DNA of 64,000 nucleotides from Gossypium raimondii (Eukaryota; Streptophyta; Magnoliopsida; Malvales; Malvaceae). The stretch covers positions 57,975,371 to 58,039,370 of the forward strand of contig NC_068567.1 of the NCBI RefSeq assembly GCF_025698545.1. Direction: 5' to 3'. Shown here piece by piece: positions 1 to 12,114 of this stretch. The position numbers and the translations under genes were made by a program. How positions within the stretch are numbered: position 1 is the stretch's first letter; each line of letters opens with the position of its first letter. A model generated the notes under the pieces. That model saw only the letters and a program-made list of their open reading frames with translations, did not search any database and was not told the origin of the DNA.

Positions 1-284
1 ATCTATCACTGTAATATACTATATTTTTCACTTACGAACGTGTTTCGGCATATAGAAGAAAAATTATGCTATTGATACCCTTCGAACATCTCCACGCTTC
101 TTTATTTAGCAGTGAAAATGGATTATAAGAATTAACTACTTTGTTTTTTATTTGATTATTGGCGTGTTTAATTATTTTAATCAATTATTAACTATTTTTA
201 TTTTATGTAATATGAAATAATCAACATATTTTGTAGATCTTAGTTACATCAATTTTCTCATTTCTAACAAAAGGTGTATTATAT

Positions 285-1013
285 TATTTGTCGTAATTTA
301 GTAACAATAAGATAATCTCATGATTTATTTTAGTCACTTATGTTTGAAATGTTACGTTTAATCATTTATATTAATGTATTGTAACATTTTAATCATTGAG
401 TCGTTAATTGTAGTTAATGGTGTAATGATAAATTAATGCGGTATGTTAAATTATTAATTCAAACAAAAATTTTAAGTTAAATTATATAATTGGTATTCAT
501 ATTTTCTTGAGCAATTTATTTCTTCTTTTGTATGTTCTTTTAACTTTTTTTCTTCTTTATTTTCCATTCTCTTTGCTTCTTCCTCTCTTTGATTGATTTT
601 CTCAATTTAAATTGTTCCAAAAGTAAAAGTATAGGAACTAGTTTTAACAAATAGAAAGCATAGAAAAACTACTTAAAAAACATAGAGAATGAAGGAAAAC
701 AGAGGAGAATGAAAAGATAATGGAAAATAAAGAAGAAGAAGAAAAAAGAAAGTCCAAAGAACATAAAAGAAAAAAAATAGTTCAAACTGAAAAAAATATA
801 GGGACTAATTGTATAATTGAACCTAAAATTTTCATTTGAAATAATGATCTAACGTGCCACATCAGTTTATCGTTACACCTTCAACGACAATTAACGCTCA
901 GTGACTAAAATATTGCAATACGATAACATAAGTGACTAAAACGTAACATTTCAAACATAAATGACTAAAATGTAACCTGAGACAAATAAAAGTGACTTTT
1001 TTGTAGTTAGCCC
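285..1013. mobile_element. Inverted-repeat MITE-like element, copy A
   Basis: The two ends are diverged inverted copies of each other. The left arm holds a TTTTAGTCACTTATG-type segment near 330 and the right arm holds its complement near 920-960, ending GTAGTTAGCCC at 1013. The same sequence family forms a better preserved element at 55211-56022. No coding potential is visible. The left boundary is inferred by analogy with that copy and may be off by tens of bases; no target duplication is resolved. Confidence 0.6.
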
Positions 1014-1731
1014 ATAAAATAATAGTATAAATTATAACAAGTGGATATAATAAAATATTAAAAAAATAATATTTCGCTGTGAAGATAAAATTACGTAAGT
1101 GTTAAAAAGATGGGTGAAGATAGTTGTATCATATCCAAGTGTTTAGTTGTAGAAAATTGTAAAATCTATTTTGTGTTTGCTAAAGATTAAAAATAAGCGT
1201 AATTTATAGTTTCATATTTATTTCATTGTTTTCAAGACGATTAACAACAGTAATATATTTATAAACTTTAAAAATAGTTTAGTATAATATAATTAATGTT
1301 AATAATTTTTTACACAATAAAATCACAATTAAAAATATATATATAATTCAAAATAGTTCTAACCTGATTCTTCTTTTGCAGAAAGATAAACAAGAAAAGA
1401 AAAGGATCATTCTACTTAATATTATGAACTAATGTTTGTGGGGAAAATTAAGTTTACATTAAAAACCATATCATTAATTAAAATAAAATCATTATCCAAT
1501 TTACTTTTCAAACTGGTAATAGCATCACATAAATATCTAAAATCAACATAAACTCATATATACTGATCCAACAAATAGACTACTTAATATACTAATATTT
1601 AACTTATGCAGCATATCTAATGCTAGTTTCCTAGCGAAATTTCTTAGCAAAACCGCATTACACATCAACCACCTACGGAAAAACAACTTTTTAAAAGATA
1701 ACACAAATGTTAGTTCATTTACTTGAAATTT
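1014..1731. other. AT-rich spacer, nothing recognised
   Basis: AT-rich DNA between the MITE and the decayed Harbinger ORF1. I see no coding region, RNA gene or clear repeat boundary. It may include the 3' end of the Harbinger relic, but no terminal inverted repeat was found. Confidence 0.4.
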
Positions 1732-3020
1732 TAGGTACTTAACTTCCCTTCAATAATAATCCTCTCACCCACATCTCTTTTTGTTAAGAACACGAGCATA
1801 TTAATTGGATTACTAGGGATCTTCCTTGTAGCAACAATTTTTTCTTGCTTAGGACAATCCTGTAATTTTCATCAATTCATCCCAAAGTTGCATAGACCTC
1901 TGAGTGATCAAATGCTCCGGCCCTGAGCTCTTTGTTAATTCTTTTGTAGCCTCAACCACTGTAACACCCCTAACCCAAATCTGTCGCCGGAACAGGGTTA
2001 CGGAGCATTACCAGAGTTTTCAAATTAATTATTAGACATTTTATTCCATTTAGCATTCATATTTGAAACCAATCAAAATCAAAACATTAATGAGCCAACG
2101 CTTGGCCAAATTAGCTTATACATGCCATTATAACCAGAACCAAAGCATCCAAAATTACCGATAGAACCAATGGATAGTGTGATAAAACTCCGACAAGCTT
2201 CCAACGCAATCGAGCTTCCGATAATCTGAAAAGTAAAAAAAAACAAGTACGTAAGCAATAAATGCCTAGTAAGCTCGTATAAACTTTAATGATGTCCATT
2301 CATTTCAAATATGAAATTTATAAATATTAAGAATAATTTAATATTGATACCACAATGCTGATGTGGCTATATTCATCAACTCACAAGGTATATAAATCCA
2401 CAGTATCACTTATACACATTATCCCTAGCAATATAAGATTTTAAACAACTTTATACTCTTCCGAATTTCTTTATTTTCATTTGCATTTCTTTACTTTCCA
2501 CTCTTATTCCATATGCATGACACACAAATCATAAACATATCATTCAACCATGGTCACAAGCTAATGCATTTAACCAAAGCCTTTTTCGAATTGATCACAT
2601 GATAAGTCATTTCATAAAAATTGCATAATTTAAACCTTACCACTTTTTCATGAGCACTAGCATATTTTCACTTAAATACTTACCAATTCAATGCATTATA
2701 TAAATAATCATATTACCATTCAACCAATAGCTTGGCACTTGCTTAAGCATCAAGCAACAACACTGGTTAGCGTACTTGCACATTTTACATATAAATTCAA
2801 CATTGATAAACTTATTTTCTCATCATGTCACACTTGAGTTTATTTCTCGTCTCAACATACATAATTTCTTTGTCAAATACAATATAATCAATAAACATAC
2901 TTCCTTCATATCAATATCAATAATAATCTATAAATCTTTCAATTCAATCGCATAAGTCTCTTACCATTTCTTATTGAATCGAAGGACGGCTTACGGATAT
3001 GAGTACATCGTTCTTTTTGT

Positions 3021-3110
3021 GCCATAGTCCAACTATGGTCTTACACATGCATTGCCATGGCCCTGCCATGGTCTTACATTTGTAGTGCCATAACCCAGTT
3101 ATGGTCTTAT
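3021..3110. repeat. Tandem short hairpin motifs in the LTR
   Basis: Three successive units read roughly GCCATAGTCCAACTATGGTC followed by TTAC. Each unit is itself a small palindrome (CCATAGT/ACTATGG, then GCCATGG and CATAACC/GGTTATG variants). The sequence lies inside the solo LTR and looks like an LTR-internal repeat, not a gene feature. Confidence 0.6.
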
Positions 3111-3365
3111 CCGTCAATTCATCATTTGCCACAGAACGATTGTACTCAATCTCGCGTTCAATCCAAATTGAGTATTAAATTCGATACATTTAGTTTATGC
3201 TTTCTATTCACATTTTCATATTCAATTCACATTTTCAAATTATATTTCACAATCACGTTTCTTTTCAATGGCTCAATTGATTCATTTCGTTCGGTTTAAC
3301 TTTTCAATTAATTACCCCTATTAATAGACTCGGACTTTGGCGGATACACGGATCCAACCAAACAC

Positions 3366-3525
3366 ACCAGATTGGCACCCAGTGCCTCATCGGATAGTTC
3401 GAAGCAAAGTTGACACCCAGTGTCTCATCAGCCTAGCCGAAGTAAAGTGATACCTAGTATCTCATCGAATCTATCTGAAGTAAAATAGTGACACCCAGTG
3501 TCTCATCGACTCGAGGTCGAAGTAT
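3366..3525. repeat. Four imperfect tandem repeats of about 40 bp
   Basis: Four units share a core close to ACACCCAGTGTCTCATCG, followed by a variable CGAAGTAAAG-type segment. Unit spacing is roughly 38-46 bp. They are internal to the LTR at 1960-5877. Confidence 0.65.
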
Positions 3526-6500
3526 CCCTGAACTCTTCCACTCCTATGGCATGCCAACTATATCCGACTCAGCCTGACTAGTTAATAGGGTTTCTAATTC
3601 TCAATTCAAATTCACTTTCATTTCAAAATTTACTTCCAATATCAAATTCACTTTTTCATTCACTAATCAAAATCCAATTCCAACAATAGAACACATATAT
3701 ACATAATATCCATCACCAAATAACATTCAATTTAATCAAAATTATATAGAATACAGTTCATACGAACTTACCAGGCTAAATTGCAGAAATACCAAAATAT
3801 AGGGGCATTTTGGTAATTTTCTATTTCCCTCGATTTTCCACTCGATCTTGATCTAAATTAATATTTCATTCAATTTATTAATTTATATAATAAAACAATT
3901 TATTTCATGCAATTTGGTCATTTTTAACATTTTTATAAAATTACCCTAAAATTTTACTTTTATTCAATTTAGTCCCCGAGCCCAAATCATGCAAATTAAC
4001 CATTTTAATGCAAACCAATGCTAGAAAAATATTCATATATTTTTCTCCTCATCCTCTTCATTCCACATCCTTAATGTATATATCATGCTTATATGTAATA
4101 TTATCTATAATTCTACTATTTACTTTGTTCATATCAAAGTCATCCACTTGAGTCATAGTCAATAAATTATTTATATCTCGAGCTACAGAATTCTAAATTA
4201 ATATTCGCTTGATGTTTTTGAAACTAGACTCAAATATATTTCTACCATAAAATTTTCAAAATTTATAATTTAGCCAATAAGTACAGTAACATCTTCAACT
4301 TTATCCATGTTCTGCTGTTTGACAGCTTTGACCTTTGCTTACTAAAAATTAATTATCTCTTAGTACAGAGTTTGGATGATGTTTCTGTTTGTTTTTATTT
4401 AAAATAGGCTCATCAATAATTTAAAAATATAAATTTAAACCCCTAATTATTTTTTTACAATTTTTGATGATTTTCCAAAGTCAGAACAGGGGAACCCGAA
4501 ATTATTCTGACCTTGTCTTACAAAATTTATTATATCTCATAATTTATAATTCCATTACTTACAACGTTTCTTCTATGAAAAACTAGACTCAATAAAATTT
4601 AATTTCATATTTTATTCAACCTCTAATTCAATTTCTACGATTTTTTGTGAATTTTCAAAGTTAGACTACTGCTGCTGTCCAAAACTGTTTTAGTGTAAAA
4701 TGTTGATAACCAAATTTACAACACCCTCATTTCCTTTCTCTACAATATTTCTCGTCTCTTCCTCTTATTTCCCTTCACTAACATATCAAGAAAATAGAAC
4801 CTTATATAATAAAACTCTACTTTAACATCAATTTCATACTTTTTCAATAATATCAAACTCAAAAATATATTGAAATCTTGAAGTTCTTACCTTATCCTAT
4901 TGATTTCAATCTTTAACTTGATTTTGTAACTAATTCACTAACACTTAACATTCCATTTAAACTTCCTAACACAATACTTTATTTCACACATAAACTTTTG
5001 TACACTTTACAATTTATTCTCTTTTCTACTACTTCAATATACCATTTTAATTTTCATACATAATATCAGCACATCCACAATTAATTCAACTAATTAAGCA
5101 TTCTCTATACTTGATTAAAATTAAATAAAGTAAATTTCTTGAAGTACTTACCTTGTCTCTTTAATTTCCTCACTTTTTCTACCATTTTCTCCACTTTCAC
5201 TTCCAATTTCTCTCCTCCAAGATGATATTTTAACTCTCTAATGTCTCTACTTCACTTCTTCTTTTGGGTGGTTATGAAAATTTCTAATGAATTTGAGAGA
5301 AAAGGTGAGATTTCATAGTAAAGGACCAAATTGTAAAGAATTTTTTTTCTTTCTTTCTATTCTTCTCACGTTGTAGCATGGAAAGATGAAGAGAATTCTT
5401 CATCTTTCTTTGCTCATATACTAAATATAATAATAAAATAATAATATCTCATTAAAATATTAATAAAATAATATTTATCTAATTAAATAATCATAAAATA
5501 TTAAAATATCTCTAATATCATCATTGCCTTCTAGAATTCTCTCTCTTTCTAATTGACCATTTTCCCTTTATGATCTTTTAAAATTCCATCCATTTTCCCT
5601 AGTTTCTAGATCATTCCACCCTTAAAATATTTGCACTATTGGTCCTTCAAAATTTTCGTATTTACATTTTAACCCCTCAAATTTTGAGTATTTACTCTTG
5701 GGCAACAAAACTTTTCTCACTTTTGTGATTTAATCCTTTCTTGCATCAATATGTCATAATATACTTCCCAATGTTGCAATAACTCAAAATTTCTCTTTTT
5801 GTCACTTTATTTCCTTATTTTATTATATCAAATATACTATCTTACTTTTTTACTATAGTAAATTTCGAGGTATTACAACCACTTTGTATCCCAAAATCTC
5901 AGCAATTCCATAAAACTGAGCCTTATCACTAGTATTCATACTTGTCTTGGTCTTTCCAACTCCATCGACCCTTTTAATCTTGGCTCTACTAGTAGATAGG
6001 TCCCTTGAATGGTTATTATCCTCAAAATTCATTGACAAGCCAACATTTTCAATTCTAGTAAAGCCATCTTTTTCCACACCTATACCATCTTTAATGTTCT
6101 CAGTTCCACCATTGTCATTCTCCTCTCTTTCCAAATCTTCAATAATGTCAGCTACTGTTTGGGCATCCTTTCCATTCGTACGATCTTTACCGTATATCAT
6201 ACTCAGATCTTCTAAATATGATAGTGTCTTAGTCTTGAATGGGTGTTCATTCTTATGACTCTATATACATTCCAAGTTATTAGCAGACATGATCAAATAT
6301 AAATATAAAATTTATGTAAAATCATAATTTTTATAATTACCTTAAAGAATTTATCTCACATCGCTTGCCAACTGTCACCACTTTCCTTGTGGCATCCATC
6401 CAAAGCCGCTAGTATGCTTGCCATATATCATGCCATATACAATTTACCACTCCTTCCTATGTGTTCTTAGCCTATTGTCAATGTGAGGTTTAACTTTGAA

Positions 6501-7339
6501 ACCAAAGAGGGGGAGTTTTGATTGTAATATTTTTTTCAACATAGGTAGATATCCTTGTCTAAATCCACAATGAGCATTGTGGTTGCCTAAGTGGTATAAC
6601 TCAACAAGGCATTGCATCAACATTCTATCATCTTCATCTGTCCAATATCTCCTATTGGACTTGCTACTTGAACTATTACCTTTGAAATTCACCTCTTCAC
6701 TTGTCATTCTACTAATATATGCCAAAGTGGAATGATATAATATAACATCATTATTACCAAATCAAATATAACTAATAAAGACAAATAGTCAAATACGAGT
6801 AAGCTTAAATAAATATCACAAATAAACACATTTTGATAAGTGTCAAAAGTAATATATTTCAATCTCATTCTTGTGCATTTTGGGTGATTATGTGACATTA
6901 ATTGTAAATTATATACTCTTAATCCTTTATATTCATGTTTTGATGGTTAATACAACACTTGTGAGCAATAGGAGTGAAAAACAGTGGAAATTAGAATATT
7001 GGAGCATTTCGAAAGCTGTACAGCAGAGTTTCACACAGGCAATCCACATGGCCATGTGATCCACATAGTTGTGTGTCCAGGGAGTGTCAATTTCAAGAAC
7101 TATGTGTGTAACACCCCTAACCCGTATCTATTTCCAAAATAGGGTTACCGAGCATTACCAGAATTTACAGATAAATTATTTAGACATTTCATATAATATA
7201 GCATTCATATCAGAAATCAATCGAAATCAAACATATTGTCCCTTATATGATCACTCGAGACCCAAAATACACGTTAGAAACAAGTCGGGACTAGATCGAG
7301 TACTCAAAAATTTTTTTGGAAAACATTGAAAATTTTCAA

Positions 7340-7605
7340 AGTTGCAGGGGACACACGGCCGTGTGGCCTGGCCGTGTGAATAAGACACACACCCATGTCT
7401 CAGGCCGTGTAAGCATTCAAAAAAGGGACACACAGCTGTATCCCAGCCCGTGTCCATGCCCATGTAACTCTTTGACTTGGGTTACACGGCCAAGTCACAC
7501 GCCCGTGTGCTAGGACATGTTGAGTATACTGACTTGCGCAATTTTAAAGATATAGGGGACACACGACCGTGTCACACACGGCTAAGACACAAGCTCGTGT
7601 CTCTG
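7340..7605. repeat. Cluster of CACACGGCCGTGTG-type palindromes
   Basis: About ten short GC-rich, self-complementary motifs (ACACGGCCGTGT, CACGCCCGTGTG and decayed forms) are packed into roughly 260 bp of otherwise AT-rich LTR. They stand out in base composition. I recall such clusters from cotton Gypsy LTRs; their role is unknown to me. Confidence 0.6.
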
Positions 7606-8533
7606 CCCGTATGGACAAAAATAGGCCATTTCTAAGCCACATTTCTCACCCAATTTGGTACCAACCTAAACACAACAATTTGCATATCAACAAGCCATGA
7701 CAAGACATTCAAATCAAGCTAAAATCAAGTCTTAAACATGTATTATCACAACATACAACCAATATGCCCTTAGGCACCACCTCAAATGACAAATTAATAA
7801 CATGTCAACCAAATATCCATATTTACTTAGATAACCAATTGCATATATGCCTAATTGTACCAATTATACTATTTTGAACCAATTAACAATATACCTATAA
7901 GTTTTCCATCATTCAACCATACTAAACACACATTAAATATGTTAAGGCTACATATATAAACACATCAAAATGTATCAAACACAAGCCATTCAAATGACTT
8001 GTCTCAACAAAACATTTATATATCAACATTGGCCAAAATATCCTATACATGCCATTATAACCGGAATTAATTTACTGGATACCAAAAGAGCCGATGGATA
8101 GTGTGAAATAACTCCGACTAGCTTTCAACCCAAATGAGCTTCCGAATTACTATAAAACATGGAAAATAACATACAGTAAGCATTTAAGCTTAGTAAGTTC
8201 GTATAATACAGAATTTAACTTACCATATGTCCACAAAATAGGTAAGTAAACATAACATATCTCAATCAATTTGGCCAAAAGCCTAAATACATTATCACCA
8301 ATATATTAGCCATGAAAATCACCTATAAAATCCAACACACATGGTTGAATTCATCAAATATTCATATTTTATGTATATACTGGTAATAGTTCATATCAAA
8401 CTCATATGATTTCATAACAGAATTGTGCCCGTTGAACCATTTAGAATATCGTTGGATACACGGGTAGTACACACGAGGTGTACTGAACTGTAATCTGTCA
8501 ATTCATATTCATGTATGCTCATATGAGTTATAA

Positions 8534-8653
8534 ACGGGAAGCTCCTCCGAGCTGAATAATGGGAAGCTCATGCGAGCTAAATAACGGGAAGCTCATACGA
8601 GCTGCATTACAGAAAGCTCATGCGAGCTATATAACAGAAGCTCATACGAGTTG
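8534..8653. repeat. Five tandem repeats of about 26 bp (GGGAAGCTCATGCGAGCT)
   Basis: Five consecutive units carry the core GAAGCTCATRCGAGCT followed by ATAAC-like spacers. Each unit contains an AGCTC...GAGCT inverted pair, so it can fold. The array lies inside the LTR at 7107-12114. Confidence 0.7.
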
Positions 8654-9786
8654 TGGTGTGTCCGCAACACATGTAGGACCCCAACCAAATCGGTAACCCT
8701 AATGACATGTCATTTGTATCCTACAAATTTCATAAGGTTCAAACGGGGCTCGGTAATCGTCGGATATGCAATCGGTATTTATACATGAAAATTATAAAAT
8801 TCACATACATGTGATTCAATTAATATATACAAATACTCAATTTAATTACACGAACTTACCTCGACGAGTGTATGTAGATACAAAGGCGACTAATCCGATA
8901 TTTTTCCTTTGCCTTGATCTAACTCCATACTAGGTCTAACCGGATCTATACGAATGAAGTTAACTCAATTCAATATAATTCATATTCAATTTAGTCCAAC
9001 ACACATTTTTGGCAAAATTATTATTTTGCCCCTATAATTTTAATTTATTACAATTTAGTCTCTAGGCTCGGAAGATAACTTTCATGCAATTTAATCCGTA
9101 CTCAAGCCTAGTCAATTTTTATATATATTAATAGCAGCCCATATAATTCACAATTTCACAATTTTACCATAAATTTATCATCTTTTTCAATTTAATCCCT
9201 AATTGATAATTTCATCAAAATTCTCTTTACAAAAGTTGTTTATCTAACAACAACCTTTCATTTTCTATCATAAAAATTCAAAATTCAAGCATACTTATCA
9301 ATGGAAAAACCCTAATACTTTAACAGTTTTGCAAATTAATCCCTGAGTTAGCTAAGTTAAGCTATTACGATATCGGAAACATAGAAGTCATTAAAAACGA
9401 GACAAGAATACATACCTAATTAAGCAAAACAAGCTTGCTAATACCTCAAGCTTCCATGGCTAGGTTTTCTCTCTTTTTTTTGATGGTAGATGATGATAAT
9501 AGATTATTTTATTTTATTTATTATAACTTTAATTGATAATTTCCAAAATTAACCTTAATGTTTCATGACTTTTTCAATGATGACTATTCATGCTTAACCA
9601 CTAAGCATTTTAATGGTCTATTTACTATATAAGGGACTCCAATTTGAAATTTTATAGCTATTTAATACCTTTAGCTATTAGAATTTAACTTTTGCACTTA
9701 ATGCAATTTAGGCGTTTACATCAAATTAGGTATGTAAATGGTAAGTTTTCTAAACAAAATCTTTATAATGTATTTCTATCATATAG

Positions 9787-12018
9787 TATGTCGAAACCAT
9801 TTTTTTGAAAACAAAAAATTTAGTTGTCGACTTTAAAAAACAAGAAATGGAGTCGCCACCGATCCTTTATTGAGGTGTGATCAGCTCACCTTAAAAACGA
9901 TTCTGGTCTACGAAATTTGAGAAAACGGGTTCGGGAGTCAGTTACGCACGAGGAAAGGTTAGCACCCTCGTAACGCCCAAAAATCGGTACCAAATTGATT
10001 ATTTGATGTCTTAATGTCGAGGGTTAAAAAGATTTTTAAAATTCAAATGATGAAACTTGAAAAGGATAATCAATTGTTCAAGTTAAATAAAGAAATCGGG
10101 ACCCAATACGTTAGGGCACAATTTCTCAAAACCCTCGAACTTTGAATATCGCTTTTTAGTTTTTTAAAGAAAATCTTCATTTTGAGAAAGCAATATTGCA
10201 TGCCCAATACGTTAGGACACCACAAATTAAGTTCCCGAAAATGATTTTTAAACTTATGCATTTTGAATAACGAATATTCTCAGTTATTTGGAATTAACGA
10301 AGAAAATCAGAACCCAATACGTTAGGGCTCAATTTCTCGAAAATCCCTAACTTTGAATATCGTTTATATTTTAAAAGTCTTTGAATAAAAATAAAAACAA
10401 AAAAAATGATTTTAATATTTTGACAAAACCAAAATATACATTTTAAAAAATATGTTAAAAAGTTAATGTACAATATGAAACAAACCTTAATTTAAATTAT
10501 GCATGTGTATGTATTTACAAAATATAAATATATATAAATGATATGTAAGTAAATTTTGAAAATGTGCATGGATATAAAATATAAAAGATGCATATGTATT
10601 ATAAAATATTAATGCGTATATATATGAATAGAAAAGTCATGAGAATAAAACAATAAGAAAATATCTATAAAATATGGATGCATTTACGAAAGAATGTAAG
10701 TATAATATATTTGTAAATTATATAAATAAAAATATATATATGTACATATACAAGGAAAAAAATGTGGAAGATATACTTATAATAATTTGAATAATGTGAG
10801 AATATACATATATAACAAAGGATATATAAACATATATATATATATATAGATTATAAAATATGGAAAATGTATAAATATTATAAAATATAAACATATATAC
10901 ATATATATAAAACTATGAAAATAAAATAATAATAAAATATATAATATATGTATATATTTAAAAACGTTTAAGATATGCACATGTATGTATTATCATGCAT
11001 ATGCGCATATACATATAATAATAATAATAATAATAAACTAAAAAACCTAAAATGAAGGATTAAGGATTAAATTAAAAATAATTGAAGTTTCAGGGGCAAA
11101 TCTGAAATAAATAAAACACCAATGGATCAAATAAAACACTCAGTTAACAGTGAATGACCAAAAGTGAAATTAATCCAAACCTCCCGAAACCTTGCGCAGC
11201 AATGGATTAAAATAAAACACATTAGTGCTTAAAAACGTAAATAACCCATTAGTGCTTAAAACCCTTTTCAATCTCAAATTAAAGCCTTATTCTGCAGCAG
11301 CAACAGCTGCAAGAATTATTTCATCTTCTCCCCAGTTCTTCACGCCAAAACCCCCTCCCCTCTAACTTCGATTTGGACAAAATGAAGCAAACGATGTCGA
11401 CGGCGCGCCTCTGCTGGTAAGAAACTCTTCCCTTTCTTTTACTTTTCGGTTTTTTTTTATTTTTAAAATGAAGTAAAATACAAAAGGAAGATGAGACAAA
11501 CAAGAAAAAAATAGAAACAATAAAGAAAAACTTGGAAAGAACAAATCACCTTCAAAACTTTGTTTTTTTCTGATTCTCTTTATTTTCGTATTTTCTTTAA
11601 CTTTTTCATACAATATCTTTGCTCTCCCCCTTCACATATTTTACTCGGCTTTATATAGCTGAAAAAAAACAACTCTCCAAAAAACCCCCTCTACCATTTT
11701 GCCGTATATTCTGCTATTATTGACATTCATGGTTCGTTGCAGGTGCGTGGAGGACGTGCGTAGCGTTCGTGCGGGGCTACCATGCGTGCGAGCAAGGACG
11801 TGGGGGCAATGGGCAGTTGCTACGGCATTGAGAAAGGGAAAACAAAAACTGCTGCTAGGGTCTTAGGGTTTTTCTCTTGGGCTATACTGTAGTTGGGCTT
11901 GGGTTTAAGTTAATGGGATTGTAGTTTGGGTTATTTGGGTTAAATGTATTTAGTTTTAGTATTTGATTTGGGCTGTGTAAATGGTTTTGGGCCCCGGGCA
12001 ATAATTGGGTATTAGACA
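9787..12018. mobile_element. LTR-type element nested in the second LTR
   Basis: The host LTR sequence is interrupted at 9787 by TGTCGAAACC and resumes after TTAGACA at 12018. The ends TGTC...GACA are inverted. The flanks share only GTA, so the target duplication is imperfect. Inside are three direct copies of CCCAATACGTTAGGRC (near 10102, 10203 and 10313), an AT-rich middle, and a GC-richer segment at 11280-11990. No protein domain is recognisable. A solo LTR about 2.2 kb long is likely; the exact edges are uncertain. Confidence 0.6.
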
Positions 12019-12114
12019 GTAGAACATAAAATAAAAATAAAAATAATTTTTTCTGACTTCAGATTTGTGGTCCCGAAATCACTGTTTCGATTTCACTGAA
12101 AACGGGCTGTTACA

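Larger units (their letters stand above)
1960..5877. mobile_element. Solo-LTR-like retrotransposon insertion, TSD ACCAC
   Basis: The insertion begins TGTAACACCCCTAACCC at 1960 and ends TATTACA at 5877. It is flanked by the exact 5-bp duplication ACCAC (1955-1959 and 5878-5882). No gag, protease, reverse transcriptase or integrase reading frame is visible inside, and no second LTR, so a solo LTR of 3918 bp is the simplest reading. It interrupts the Harbinger ORF1 relic inside its coding sequence. Similar TGTAACACC ends recur at 7107-12114, pointing to one long-LTR Gypsy-like family. Confidence 0.8.
1732..6725 (-). pseudogene. PIF/Harbinger ORF1-like Myb/SANT protein relic, split by an LTR
   Basis: Read on the minus strand, 6725-6444 encodes a Myb/SANT-like (PF12776-type) segment with RRYWTDEDDRML followed by a GFRQGYLP...KPHIDNRL stretch. 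The next part, 6430-5878, passes through in-frame stops, then reads IYGKDRTNGKDAQTVADII, the usual C-terminal section of this family. The reading frame resumes at 1959-1732 (EATKELTKSSGPEHL and onward) after a 3918-bp LTR insertion. A one-base insertion near the LSK codons, about 1852, also shifts the frame. This family commonly accompanies Harbinger transposases as the DNA-binding partner, and transposase fragments on the same strand lie at 13.2-14.3 kb. The copy cannot make a full protein. Whether the two relics come from one element is inference. Confidence 0.75.
7107..12114. mobile_element. Second long solo-LTR-like insertion, TSD ATGTG, with a nested element
   Basis: It begins TGTAACACCCCTAACCC at 7107 and ends GGGCTGTTACA at 12114. 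The exact 5-bp duplication ATGTG sits at 7102-7106 and 12115-12119. The start matches the LTR at 1960. Its right end has been separated from the rest by a second insertion at about 9787-12018; without that the LTR would be about 2.8 kb. No retrotransposon protein domains are present. It sits between the two Harbinger coding relics. Confidence 0.75.

Noticed and set aside
7069..7513. Open frames around the GC palindromes
   Set aside because: They follow from the repetitive CACACGGCCGTGTG text of the LTR and match no protein family.
8534..8653. Regularly spaced repeats resembling a CRISPR array
   Set aside because: Units are directly adjacent with tiny variable spacers, lie inside a plant LTR, and no cas genes exist in a nuclear plant sequence.
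10777..10980. Open frame rich in Ile, Tyr and Phe
   Set aside because: It comes from ATATAT-rich low-complexity DNA inside the nested LTR and has no domain.
11321..11613. Minus-strand open frames in the GC-richer part of the nested LTR
   Set aside because: They overlap in different frames, are Lys/Phe-rich, and show no family similarity.
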